Origin: Oncomelania hupensis
Taxonomy: Eukaryota > Mollusca > Gastropoda > Littorinimorpha > Pomatiopsidae
NCBI GenBank assembly: GCA_036898135.1
Contig: CM072511.1
Location: forward strand, 155,108,051 to 155,172,050
Direction of reading: 5' to 3'
Length of the DNA: 64,000 nt
Each line of letters starts with the position of its first letter. The stretch's first letter is position 1. Shown one piece after another: positions 34,530 through 45,153 of this stretch. A model generated the notes under the pieces. It saw nothing but the letters and a program-made list of their open reading frames with translations, was not told where the DNA came from and ran no database searches. Position numbers and translations under genes: made by a program.

Positions 34530-35320
34530 CTCCAAATCTTTTCCAGATAAATCCCAAATAGTACAGTATTTGTTTTTTAAATTAAAAATATGTGTTTCTG
34601 CCGGCCGGCCGTCTATGCAAAATTTGCAATTAGATTAATATCTCACAACCAAACTTAGTAAGATGATACCTCAAAAATGATTAATAAATGAATGACTTCA
34701 TTTCAAGATCAAGGTCACATGGGCAACAAAGTTCTGTTAGTCAAAATATTATAACTTTTTATCATAATTTTACTTTTTTCTCCCCTAAGTTACAAATATT
34801 GAACTTATGATTCTTTGATGCATGAGAGATATTAATGAGACACACATACTGTACAAATTTGGTCAACCTCACTCCAAGGTCAAGGTCACAGGATCTGTCC
34901 AAAATCGATTCGTATAGGTACTTCGAAGTGACCTTGACCCTAAACTATGAGAAATATAAAGTCCAAACTTTTTGAATTTAGAGATGGTAGGTTCTTTTAT
35001 ATATGTTCCGTTTTTGCGTTGATATTGAAGGTCATAGTCATTTTAGGTCTTGCACAAACTTAAAAAAAAAGGTCATCATACAGCAGAATAGTTGTATTTA
35101 ACCCAGAGTATGCAACAACATTGGGTTATTTGATCATACATGAGCATGGGAGGTCACGTGAAGGTCAAGATCATCCCAAGGTCAAGGCCACTGAAGGTCA
35201 AGGTCATCCAAAGGTCACTTTGGGGGAGGAGGAGGGGGAGGGGGGGTTTAATACAACTTTGTTGTACTTTATTTTGATCTACCTTTAGCTTATTTGAAGC
35301 CAGAAGTCAAGGTCATCTGA
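34530..35320 (+). mobile_element. Composite repeat, R2 half, copy C
   Basis: TAAATCCCAAATAGTACAGT at the start, then AAGATCAAGGTCAC (about 34702), CCAAGGTCAAGGTCACAGG (about 34873), GAAGGTCATAGTCATTTT (about 35027), and a cluster of five AGGTCA-type blocks at 35157-35220. The R1 half is absent. Confidence 0.7.
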
Positions 35321-35736
35321 AGGTGAAGAGCTTAAAAAAAATCAAGGTGGATAATATTTTGCATTTAAATGCCACATTTTCATGTTATTATTTACTGGGC
35401 ACTCATTTTCATGTTATATATTGCAAGTTTCATAAAAAAGCATGTGAGTAATATGTGTTTTGCCCTTCTAGTTTAAACATTTTTAAAATGCCATTGTTGG
35501 CCTATTCAGAGCTCATCTCGCACAGATTTGCAAAACCTCTGGAGAAAAATATGGGATGGGGCATTGTGTTGAATACAAAGACTCACATTGCTGCACGTTT
35601 TGAGTCAAAAAATGGGTTAGACCCTCAAGTTAAATTATGTTTTGTAAAGTCTAGCAAGTCTCCCCTTTTAAATGCCCACTCAGTGTTACTCTTTCTTATC
35701 AGAGGCATTAATGTTACCAAAACTCGAACAGTGAGC

Positions 35737-38538
35737 TCATTTCTTGAAAAGGAATTTTTTGGACTTATTTGAGGTGTTTGAGGGAGTTGCCTCAGAACTA
35801 ATACGAGAATGCTTTCTCATGATCACTGTGATTATGGATGTCCGTTTGGGGGTACCGGAAGTAGTCCTTAGGTTAGTAACCATGTCATCTTCCACCACTG
35901 GTTTAGAACAACACATAGCAAGGGTGAAGCGACGTGTACGTAGCTTGCCAAACCAGACGATCAGCAGTTTGGGCATGAAAAGAAACAACACTGCCACCAT
36001 GTGGTGCAAACCAATAAACATGGCCAAACTGAACAGCCGGGTGACCTCATCGTCGGCAGAAAAATGGTAGGCGGGTAGTAAGCTCACGTTGATCAAAATG
36101 CACGTAAGAACGCATTCGCTAATGTTAGACGATTCATTGTAATTGTCAGGGAAGTGGCGAGTTTTAAAAGCCAAAACGGCACACCCGACAGCCTGCATCA
36201 GAATGTAGCAATTGGAAATTACACCAATAGAAACCGGTATCCGGCATACTATTTGTACCATTGGAACTAAACGGTCACGCTGTACGTATTTTAATATTTC
36301 CTTTTCGTCAGTATCCCATAAACCTAACAGTATAATTGCCAGCTGTACAACCAACATCATGCACACGAGATAGAGTTGGTGCTGAGCACTGACCATTGAC
36401 AATCGCTTCTCTGCACATGTAAAGATCCGATAAATACGGACAGCACGAAGCAACAAAGGTCCATACAGAAGTGTAAAAGACGAAAAGAACAAAACGACCA
36501 TCACTTGACATTTCAAAACATTGGGTTTTCCTAGCATGAAAGTAATGCATATGTTTCCCAAGAGAGCACCAACGAGCATTACGTAACACAGTTCTATTGA
36601 CGAAGCTTTGATCACCATCCTACGACGATAGTAAAACAGAAACGGAAATAGAGGGATGCACACACAATAACCCACTATGGATAGAGTGATCATCAAAATT
36701 CCTTTGAGGCTATCCTTTTGAAGGAACTGTGGCTCTATGGGTTTGCATTGAGTGTAGTTGGAACGACGGTCGGGCCAGTAGGTTAATGGGCATTCGGTGC
36801 ATAGCAAGCCCTCCATCAAGTACTCGTTATCTTGGCATGTGACGCAATTCCAACAACACTGTTTGTGTTGCTGCACAATTTTCTGCTCGTGTACACCACA
36901 TTCTTCACTGCAATAATGCCTTGGCATCTTGGACTTCCCCTCCATGTTGGCAGGCCACCGTATTGGAGCTTGCACCTTCTGCAAAACCGCTTTATTTTCG
37001 GAAATGTTGAACAGCAACACTTCCACAAGATGCAGGTTCCCCGCCTGATCACGCTGAATCTGTTCAACTGTATACTTGCTTGTTGCGAGGTAGTCGCAAT
37101 GTTCAAATGACAGGCGCCCAGTCAAGCCTTCCTGGTCAGTTTTGTAGAGTTCAGTTAGTAGCTGAGGGCCTGTCACACATTCGCGTGCATTATGCTGTTG
37201 CAAATGAACTGAACAATTTGGACTCCGCAGGACTCGCGCTGTTGCATTGGCAATAACGTTTATTGCATCAAGAAAAGCGGAAGTATGAGACTTAATGAAC
37301 CGTTTAGATGTGGACATACTGCATCCAATGGGCTGTGACCTATTGCACGTGTTTTTGGAGACAGAGCACTGTCGCATTTCTTCATACTGATTGACAAAAG
37401 TCCTAGCAGGCACTCCTTCATCAGACTGCAAAGCAACTGTGTCTAGTGTTAGGTTGCAATACCACTTCCTAAAATCTTCTACGTCAGCCATTAGAGAATC
37501 AACTGTCAACATGCCCTCCACTCCTTCCCCAAGGTTTATCAAAAAGTCAGGATCGCTTGCTATTGCGTCAGAACCAATAAACAAGAAATTACTAGAGCTA
37601 TTACGCAAGAGGGTCTCAAGTAACAAGGAAGTTGTACTCCTACGGGTGATAAGAACCACAACACGAGCCAAATCTTCAACCAAATCCTTGGCTGTTTGTT
37701 CAAATTCCTCCTGAGTCGAGTCGCCTGTAAGTTTTCGTTCAACTGCCGTGCAAACAGACTTGTTCAAGTAGTGCATCAGTTGTTGGTATCCGTTCCATCC
37801 ATACTCAGAGTCCTCATACACAACCGACACATACGTGATGTGCAAATACTGGAGAAGCGTAGCGAAAACGAGAAACTGGTATTTGTCAGGCGGGTATGTT
37901 CTCATAAAAAATGGAGTTCGGTAAGTCAGGCTGTCAGCTGAAGTTGAGTAGCTCACCATGGGTATTTTAACAGCCTCCAACACCGTTAGTATTTTCTCTG
38001 CCATTCTGCTTTCGTGCGGGCCGACCAACGCCACCACATCATAATGAAGCTCTGAATAATTTGACCTATTCGCCGATATATTCATAACTGCGGACGAGCA
38101 GAATCCCGCGTTGAAGCCAGGAGAGCTACAGTTACGAACTTGTTTCAGAAGCGTTACAGACTCCAGGGTGGCAAGTGTCACTGTGCAGGTATCAAAAAAC
38201 ACATAACCCAACTGTAAGTTATTGGGTAACAGTTTTGCTTCGTTGATCTTGTCCACAGCGAACTCTGTAGCTTGGCTTAGATGTGCCGTGTTGCTGTCCT
38301 CACCACAAAAGTTCTTTGTGACAGAATGGTCACTTGGAGTAACTGTACTTGCCTGTTCCCTCAGTTTCACCATTACTGCTAAGTTGATATCTTTTATCTT
38401 TTTCACTGGTTGCAGTTCGTGAAATTGGTATATCGTAGGCCAATCTCCGTGGGCAGCGGTCATAGTGACAAGCAGGACTCCTGTACTTATGGAAACATAA
38501 ATACAAATTAAAAGCACTTGTGCTGACTTTGACATCAT
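35737..38538 (-). CDS. Class C GPCR, metabotropic glutamate receptor-like (receptor 2)
   Basis: A single-exon frame of 933 residues starting MMSK (ATG at 38536-38538; the second codon is also ATG). Signal peptide QVLLICIYVSISTGVLLVTM. Venus-flytrap domain about 45-525 (DVVALVGP, SYSTSADSLTY, YPPDKYQF, VVYEDSEYG). Nine-cysteine domain about 543-598 with all nine Cys (YCSEECGVHEQK, QCCWNC). 7TM about 607-865, with FTLLYGPLLLRAVRIYRIF and FLFMPKLLIVWF. The tail carries a TVIMRK motif like receptor 1. The two share many blocks (NTCNR.QPIG, ARECVTGP, NESSNI.ECV), so they are tandem paralogues in the same orientation, 9.75 kb apart. The glutamate side-chain Lys of mGluRs seems absent here too. Function: ligand-gated G-protein signalling at the plasma membrane; the ligand is unknown. 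Confidence 0.93.
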   Translation of the reverse strand: MMSKSAQVLLICIYVSISTGVLLVTMTAAHGDWPTIYQFHELQPVKKIKDINLAVMVKLREQASTVTPSDHSVTKNFCGEDSNTAHLSQATEFAVDKINEAKLLPNNLQLGYVFFDTCTVTLATLESVTLLKQVRNCSSPGFNAGFCSSAVMNISANRSNYSELHYDVVALVGPHESRMAEKILTVLEAVKIPMVSYSTSADSLTYRTPFFMRTYPPDKYQFLVFATLLQYLHITYVSVVYEDSEYGWNGYQQLMHYLNKSVCTAVERKLTGDSTQEEFEQTAKDLVEDLARVVVLITRRSTTSLLLETLLRNSSSNFLFIGSDAIASDPDFLINLGEGVEGMLTVDSLMADVEDFRKWYCNLTLDTVALQSDEGVPARTFVNQYEEMRQCSVSKNTCNRSQPIGCSMSTSKRFIKSHTSAFLDAINVIANATARVLRSPNCSVHLQQHNARECVTGPQLLTELYKTDQEGLTGRLSFEHCDYLATSKYTVEQIQRDQAGNLHLVEVLLFNISENKAVLQKVQAPIRWPANMEGKSKMPRHYCSEECGVHEQKIVQQHKQCCWNCVTCQDNEYLMEGLLCTECPLTYWPDRRSNYTQCKPIEPQFLQKDSLKGILMITLSIVGYCVCIPLFPFLFYYRRRMVIKASSIELCYVMLVGALLGNICITFMLGKPNVLKCQVMVVLFFSSFTLLYGPLLLRAVRIYRIFTCAEKRLSMVSAQHQLYLVCMMLVVQLAIILLGLWDTDEKEILKYVQRDRLVPMVQIVCRIPVSIGVISNCYILMQAVGCAVLAFKTRHFPDNYNESSNISECVLTCILINVSLLPAYHFSADDEVTRLFSLAMFIGLHHMVAVLFLFMPKLLIVWFGKLRTRRFTLAMCCSKPVVEDDMVTNLRTTSGTPKRTSIITVIMRKHSRISSEATPSNTSNKSKKFLFKK

Positions 38539-39010
38539 TAGTTATGTCACTCTACACTTTCCAAAATGAGTAAAAAATAAATAACTTCGAACTTGTCATT
38601 CGCAACCACAAAGTTGTACAATCTTTCGCGTTTGTTATGGAGCACATATAGGCCTATACTGAACAAAATGCAGTCACTGCATACAACTAGATCTATGTGT
38701 AGTATATCGATACTTAATGTGACTTCACTGGCATTTTAGCAATAATAGTGAAGGTAACATTCCGTCAGAATTAGTTTTGTAGGTCTTACGTATGCCTTGG
38801 CCAATTAGTAATGGGCCATTCCTTTAAGGAAAGAATGATGAATCTAGACACAATATTACAGCAATTGAAGAGACTCCCTTAAAAAAGGGTAGGCACACAA
38901 AGGAGCGGACATAAAATGGCTGACGTATACAATGATGTCATTAGTTTGATAGTTGCGTCATAGAATGACGCCTTGAACTCTTCTGAAGCCATAAGAACGT
39001 GCCGTGGTCC
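38539..39010. promoter_or_regulatory. Upstream region of receptor 2 with CRE-like half-sites
   Basis: TGACGTAT (38921-38928), TGATGTCA (38933-38940), TTGCGTCAT (38954-38962) and TGACG (38966-38970) lie about 380-430 bp upstream of the ATG on the minus strand. Compare the cluster above receptor 1. No TATA box at a telling position. Regulatory role is inferred. Confidence 0.3.
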
Positions 39011-39019
39011 CGGCAGCCA

Positions 39020-39420
39020 CCGAGTGGATCCAAGACCAAATGGATGCTGTAAATCCATGAGAGCATAAAATTAAATTGGTGACTGAATGACATTGCTCCA
39101 AGATCAAAGTCGCAGGGTCAAGAAATGTTAGTCAAAAATGAGTATTACTTTAAACAACATTTCGCCTTTTCCCACAGTTATTAAAAATACACTTTTGCTT
39201 GGATTACGGTAGATATCAATGAGACACATCAAGCAATATGGTCAACTTTGCTCCAAGGTCAAGGTCGCTGGAGTCATCGGTACATGTGGGTTATTTGAAT
39301 TGACCATAAGTATGAGTTACACAAAAACCCAACTTATTGCATGGCTTGTTATATATGCCACTCTCTTGCGTTCGTCTTGAAGGTCAAGGTCATTTTAAAA
39401 AAAAAAAAACCATCAAAAAT
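39020..39420 (+). mobile_element. Composite repeat, R2 half, diverged copy D
   Basis: AAGATCAAAGTCGCAGGGTC (about 39100), CCAAGGTCAAGGTCGCTGG (about 39253) and GAAGGTCAAGGTCATTTT (about 39380), in the same order as the other R2 copies but more diverged and shorter. Confidence 0.6.
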
Positions 39421-40060
39421 TTGTCTCCGTAAATAAATTAATGATCCCCAGAATGGAACAACATAAATCAGACAAAGGAATGTCACAGGAAAGTTTGATA
39501 TATTGTAATTTGTATGAAATGAAAATGCGTGTACCTCTTTCTTGCATAATTTATGTCCAACGTATTATTTTTGTTTGGGGAGGGAGAGAGGGGGAGAAAG
39601 GAGGTGTAGGGAGGGGTGGAGAGGGGGAAAGGAGGTGATTGAGTGGGAAATCACTTTCATCAATATTGTTTGAGTTTAGTGGGTGACGCTTTTTTGTGTG
39701 TTGTGACGGTGGGTCTATTGTTGCTGGGCTCTGCACAATGGAATGCTATTACCCACTCGTCTTAAGTCGATGGGGATCGCTAGTAAATCTCCCTGCGACT
39801 CTACTTAATACATTTATAAGTTTAGCTCGGTCTGTGTTTAGGCTGGGGTACAGAGATAGAAAGAAAATGGTAAAAGATCACTGTCACACTAGCTCTCACA
39901 AGGCTATGAAACATAGGTAGTCCAGCCACTTATTAACAGTAAATATCACACATTTATTTCCTCTACTCTATACACGATCTGCTAAGTACGATACTAAAAA
40001 GTTCAAGTGTCACTTCGAATGGTTCGCTTCTTGATAGTTCTATGCAGCTACTGTATCATA
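39421..40060. other. Spacer with a GA-rich tract, no gene
   Basis: G/A-rich GGGAGGGAGAGAGGGGGAGA near 39577-39640; otherwise unidentified. Confidence 0.5.
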
Positions 40061-40062
40061 AT

Positions 40063-40063
40063 C

Positions 40064-40128
<65 letters not shown>

Positions 40129-40200
40129 GCACATTTATATAGCGCAGTTTCCTGAAAAATGCCCAGGCTCACTGTGCTTCACAATTAAAAACTTAATTTA
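40063..40200 (-). mobile_element. (AAT)n microsatellite and minus-strand SINE/LINE tail
   Basis: About 65 bp of AAT, then CGCACATTTATATAGCGCAG at 40129. Read on the minus strand this is CTGCGCTATATAAATGTGCG followed by (ATT)n, the same type of 3' end as the SINEs at 22.4 and 59.2 kb. Confidence 0.65.
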
Positions 40201-40463
40201 AGAATATGTAAAAAAACACATTTTATGTAAAAACTTCACACTTAAAAAGGAAGTCATAAACAATAATACAAGAGCAGTGACAAAGCCATGCATAGCACAA
40301 CAAAAACAATCAGGACATATCTGCGGCACACACTAAAATCGTTGACAATGACAATACATGTATACAAAACAATAAGTTAAGAATCAGGCATGGATAGTGC
40401 ATATCGAACCTCAGTCAAGACAGCCATAATCTCAGAGAGCAGCACAGGATCAGAAAATAAAAT

Positions 40464-41391
40464 ATGATCACACTGGTAGGCACACGCCAGAAACTCCCTC
40501 AGCTCCCCTCCTCTCTCCATCTTCAGCTTGACGGTACCTCTATCCCTCTCTCCGACTCTGCCAAGAACCTTGGCGTTATCCTTGACTCTTCTCTCTCAAT
40601 GACTAGCTTTGTCTCTGCAACCGCCCGGGCCTGCTACTTCCACCTCCGTCGAATCAGTCAGATCAGAAAATACCTCACCACTGAAGCTGCCACCAAACTT
40701 GCTGTCTCCCTCATCCTGTCTCGCATCGACTATTGCAACTCCCTTCTTTCCGGCCTTCCCCGCTCCACCACTCTCCCTCTCCAACGCGTTCAAAACAATA
40801 CTGCCCGCCTCGTCCTCAGAAAGAAGAAATCTGACCACGTCACTCCCTTGCTCAAAGCCCTACACTGGCTTCCCATCTCCCAACGCATTCAATACAAGAC
40901 CTTGTCTCTCTGCTACAAGTCCCTCAACAACTCTGCTCCTCTCTATCTCTCTGACTTACTTCACCCATACATTCCCTCTCGCTCTCTTCGCTCTGCCTCC
41001 GACCCTCTCCGCCTCCGCATTCCTCGCTCCAAACTCAGCACGTTCGGGTCCCGCTCCTTCTCTGTCTACGGCCCATCCATCTGGAATACTCTTCCACTCT
41101 CTCTCCGTCAGAAACCCTCTCCCACCTCCTTCCAGTCTGCCCTCAAAACTTACCTTTTCAAGCAGTTCTAACACTATGACCTCACTACGCACCCCATCGC
41201 CAGCTGTCTCTTGCATATAGTGTCTGGTCTGTTTGTGGTATGAGCATATTTGAGTGAATGTATTTTTTGCGTAATTGTTACATGTGTCATTGTCTAAAGC
41301 GTGCACATGCGTGCGTGAGTTGTGAGTGCGCGCTTAGAGTTATAATTATTATAAGATAAGCGCATTATAAATACAGTAATTATTATTATTA
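40464..41391 (+). mobile_element. CR1/L2-like LINE ORF2 3' end
   Basis: A 235-residue open frame (40464-41171) matches the region after the RT domain: VGTRQKLPQLPSSLHL, KNLGVILDSSLSM, LILSRIDYCNSLLSGLP, LQRVQNNTARLVLRKKKSDH, TPLLKALHWLPISQRIQYK, ending SALKTYLFKQF. The 3' UTR follows and ends GCGCATTATAAATACAG plus (TAATTATT)n. 5'-truncated; the frame is unbroken, so the copy is fairly young. Confidence 0.9.
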
Positions 41392-41979
41392 TCAGTCAGA
41401 GTAGTATTGTCTGAACAGGTGTGTTTTAAGTGCTCGCTTGAATGCTTGAGTGGTAGGAATAAGTCGAATATGTGCTGGTAAAGTGTTCCATTGTTTCGGG
41501 GCAGAATAAGTAAATGCTCTCGCTCCGTAGGATTTCGTCCGGATTCTAGGGATGCACAGGGTGCGCGAGTCAGCAGAGGAGCGCAACTGGCGGGAAGGAG
41601 TATAGACCGAGAGCAGTTGAGATAAATATGAAGGACAGGAATCAGAAAAGAAATTGTGGCAAAGAACAGATAATTTATAGTCAATTCTGGCTTGTACAGG
41701 GAGCCAGTGTAGTTTATGGAGTAATGGCGTGATATGATCTCGCTTTTTAGCCTTAAGGATCAGTCTTGCAGCGGAGTTTTGAACTTTCTGTAATTTACTA
41801 ACAATCTGATTTGGGCTTCCTGACAGAAGAGAATTACAGTAGTCTAGTCTGGAAAGCACAAGAGCGCAGACTAAGGTTTTGGTGGCTTCAACCGTCAAAT
41901 AACAACGGATGGAACTGATCTGCCGTATAGCGGCGTAGGGTGACCGACAGACTTGAGTAACGTGAGCATCATCGGGCAC
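41392..41979 (-). mobile_element. CR1/L2-like LINE ORF2 3' end, opposite strand
   Basis: A 195-residue minus frame: CALVLSRLDYCNSLLSGSP, KLQKVQNSAARLILKAKKRD, HITPLLHKLHWLPVQARIDY, ending KRALKTHLFRQYYSD. It is related to but distinct from the plus-strand copy and meets it tail to tail at the TTATTA stretch near 41380. Confidence 0.9.
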
Positions 41980-41994
41980 TGGATGCTTTCTGCC

Positions 41995-42165
41995 ACCGTA
42001 TAGAAATAAGATGGAGATGACAAGGAAGGGAGCGCAGAAGCCTTACCTTGGAGTGCAGACTGATGGTCCTGTCTTTCCAAATGGGCTTCAACCGTGTCAG
42101 GGCAGCTGCAGTTGTTTGTGCGATCTTGGAGAGGACTTCCTGTCGGGACCCATTGTCTGTTTATT
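41995..42165 (-). mobile_element. RTE-like LINE fragment, copy d
   Basis: Minus-strand PTGSPLQDRTNNCSC, then VEAHLERQDHQSALQG, matching the stretch around 27.60-27.66 kb and 62.52-62.64 kb (GGAAGATGGAGATGACAAGG also shared). Short, with both ends lost. Confidence 0.7.
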
Positions 42166-42179
42166 AATTCCATTGACTG

Positions 42180-43110
42180 CTATTTTTCAGGTTGAACATG
42201 TTGTACGGGACCATCAGGGTTATCATGGGAAGGAAACAATTTTGTAGTGGTTTGCGGATTATTGTCGTGGGGGATTTTCTACCGCTGCCTCCAGTCACCA
42301 ACTGCCTTTATAATGATGAGGGCTCCCATGTTTTCAACTCTTCAACATTCCAGACTGGAGTTCCATCATGAGGTGAATTTTCACTGTGCATGTACAAATT
42401 ATAGTATAATGTCACGACCCTTATGGGGTTGTGTGCTTGAACCCTCCCTCACGCACCCACTCTACCTAACTAACAACTACTAACACAAGAAGTATATTTT
42501 ATACTGACTATTTTATTACTCACTCTCACTCGGACAACAGACAACTTTACACTCAAACCAGATGACAACAATGATGATGACGATGACGATGATGATTAAT
42601 GATGATGATTACACGTGTGAGCTAACGAACAAGTGAGTGAATGAAGCACAATTAATGGATGAATCAATAAGTGAGAAAATGAAAGATTAAGTATTTTAAA
42701 AAATGGTAATCAGTTAGTCGGTCCAATAGCCGGCGATCAGTATCCACAGAAGCTCGTACTACACTAAGGCGTAGTTAAATGACGAGGGGAAAAGAAGCAT
42801 GTTAGCCGCAACGCCGAACTGATGAAAGCGTAGCGATGACTTGAGTCCAGCAGCGAAACTGATAACCGTGGGTGCTGCGCAATCACGATGAGGGAGTTTA
42901 GGGTATCGGATGCAACAGGGCTTAAAGACTGGGGACAAGGTTTGAGCAAGGGGAAGCAGCCCTTTCCGCCCAAAGTCAGCACGAAGAAAAGGGGGAAGAG
43001 GGGCGGAGGTAACAGTGGTGGATGGCAGACGACCCCCAGCAACGACGTAGAAACCACCAATGCAACCAGGGGCTCTGTTATCCAAAAGAATACCGGCAGG
43101 TTCTGCAAAT
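42180..43110. other. Spacer, no gene recognised
   Basis: A GAT/GAC stretch at about 42566-42610. A minus-strand open stretch at 42759-43121 has no recognised motif. Confidence 0.45.
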
Positions 43111-44390
43111 ATACTGCTCAAAACAATTGAAGAGCCAGAGGAATAAATTAAATGTATAACTTACCGGAACAAAAAAACTTGCAACAAATAGTTTAGATGA
43201 AAACATTTATTATTGAACAACATTACATTACTAAAATGAAAAAGAAAAAATCATTTCATTTACATCTTTTTTGGGGCTTAAAACAAATAACCCCAGTTTT
43301 CACAATTCTATACATTTGGATAATGAAGAAAACAGTCAATACTGCGTGTGTCCACCGTGTGCTCGAATGCAATCCAGGCATCTTTGTCTCATGGACTACC
43401 CAAGCCTTCTCAGAGTCATTTGAGGGATGTTGTGCCACTCTTGTTCGAGCATCCCGAAGAGGTGATCCAGGTTCAAGGCTGGGGGATAGTTTGCCCGAAC
43501 TCGGCGGCCCAGCTCGTCCCAGAGGTGCTCTACTGGGTTGAGGTCAGGTGAGCATGCTGGCCACTGCAGGCGGTTGACCCTCTGCTGCTGGAGGAACTCG
43601 TTAACCACCCTGGCTCGGTGCGGCCGCGCATTGTCATCCTGGAAGATGGCGCCGGCGCCCATGGCTTGCAAAGCGGGGATGACGATGGGCTCCAGGATGT
43701 TGTCCCTGTAGCCGACGCCAATCAGGTTGCCCTCAACTCTGTGAAGAGGTGTTCTGTGGGCCCTTCCCATTCCACCCCACACCATGATGGACCCTCCACC
43801 GTATCTGTCGCGCTCCATAACAGTCGCGTCGTGGTAGCGCTCGCCTTCTCGCCTCCAAACCCGATTTCTGCCGTCATGGAAGGACCTAGTGAAGCGCGAT
43901 TCGTCAGAAAAGAGGACCGCCGCCCACTGCTGTCTGGTCCACCCCACGTGAGCCCTGTCCCATGCCAGGCGCGCTGCGCGGTGGGCAGGCGTCAGGATTG
44001 GTCGTACTGCTTGACGCCTGGCGCAGAGGTTCGCTTCTCTCAGGCGCTTCCGTACTGTCTGGTCTAAAACAGTAATGTTAGCGGCTACTCGCAGCTGGCC
44101 CCGAGGTTGTTGGCAGTGGCTCTTCTTTCCCGTAGGGCGGACACAACCAGATATCTGTCCTGCTGTCTGGTGGTGCATCGAGGACGTCCAGGCCTTTCTC
44201 GTTCGGCGGTCGTTCCCGTGTCATTGAAACGATTTCTCAGCCTTTGTATGACTGCATGGTGTACTCCTAGTCGGCGGCCAGTCTCTCGCACCCCAACACC
44301 TTCTTCAAGCCAGGCAAGAGCCCGACCCCGGTCTGCTTCACTCAGACGTCGTCTTGGGGGCATGGTTAACCAAGTTGGAAAAATTGTACA
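43111..44390 (-). mobile_element. Tc1-family DNA transposon, right end missing
   Basis: The transposase-3' end has TACTGCTCAAAACAATTGAA at 43110-43129, a Tc1-type TIR. The expected matching TIR beyond the transposase start is not found: the sequence turns into an (ATACA)n retroposon tail at about 44388, so that end is lost. Confidence 0.75.
43396..44363 (-). pseudogene. Tc1-like transposase, frameshifted
   Basis: The N-terminal frame starts at ATG 44361-44363 with MPPRRRLSEADRGRALAWLE, a helix-turn-helix region (VRETGRRLGVHHAVIQRL) and a GRPR hook. The C-terminal frame runs to 43396 and holds FSDESRF, then IFQDDNARPHRA, then SPDLNPVEHLWDELGRR. From the second Asp to the Glu there are 34 residues, so DD34E as in Tc1. 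The two frames are offset by a shift near 44095-44110 (after RRATANNL). All three catalytic residues survive, so a single small indel appears to be the main lesion. Confidence 0.92.
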
Positions 44391-44450
44391 ATACAATACA
44401 ATACAATACAATGCAATACAACAAATCTTTATTATCCCATAAGAAACTTC
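44385..44450 (-). mobile_element. Retroposon tail with (ATACA)n
   Basis: GTACAATACAATACAATACA, then AACAAATCTTTATTATCCC. On the minus strand: GGGATAATAAAGATTTG then the pentamer array. The same combination is at 58898-58942 (minus). 44450-45150 otherwise holds only a (CA)-rich stretch at 44918-45000. Confidence 0.65.
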
Positions 44451-45153
44451 ACAGCAATGTATGTCAGGCATATAAAACATATAATTAAAAACAGTCATGT
44501 TATAACATTTAACAGAGCTACAAAATCAATACTAAATTTATATACATTCTATAAATCTAATCACTTGCGTACTCTTAAACTTCATCTTTTCCTTCAAACA
44601 CCTATCCACGCACTCTGGTTCTATCACACGTATGTCAATGCCCTTTTTAGACAGTTAAAATATAATAAAAAATACATACAAACATAGTGTATATGATAGT
44701 TTACCACTCTGGACTTATAAAAAATTATTTTGTTGCAACAGTGTTAGATAAATAATCTCAGTTTAGTATGAATCTTAGTAGGTCAACAATATATAACTGT
44801 ATGAAACTATGATCAACATAAGCAATAATACTGTTGACTGATTATAACAGTTGTCAAAAAATACAGGTAAAGCACGTAAATGGTATTTTAAAAGTTGGTT
44901 TACAGACATTCATTACGCACACACACACCTATTATACACACACTCACAAACACACTCATGTACACGCGCATGTCTTCATACAAACATGCACATACACTCA
45001 GCGAGATAGTTGGGAGACTCCTACATCAAGACAGTCTTATTATTATTATTTTTTTTTTAAATCTTATTATTTTCAGTATTATATATTTATGGCTGTTATA
45101 GTGCTTTTCCAGCTCAGGTTTGTTCACGGCATTGGATGATAGAGGATCTAACT

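Noticed and set aside
40609..41220. 203-residue plus-strand frame overlapping the LINE ORF2 end
   Set aside because: Ser/Pro-rich shadow in another frame of the recognised LINE coding sequence.
42759..43121. 120-residue minus-strand frame
   Set aside because: No recognised domain; sits between LINE and Tc1 remnants without gene context.
43618..44067. 149-residue plus-strand frame
   Set aside because: Antisense of the Tc1-type transposase, whose catalytic motifs are on the minus strand.
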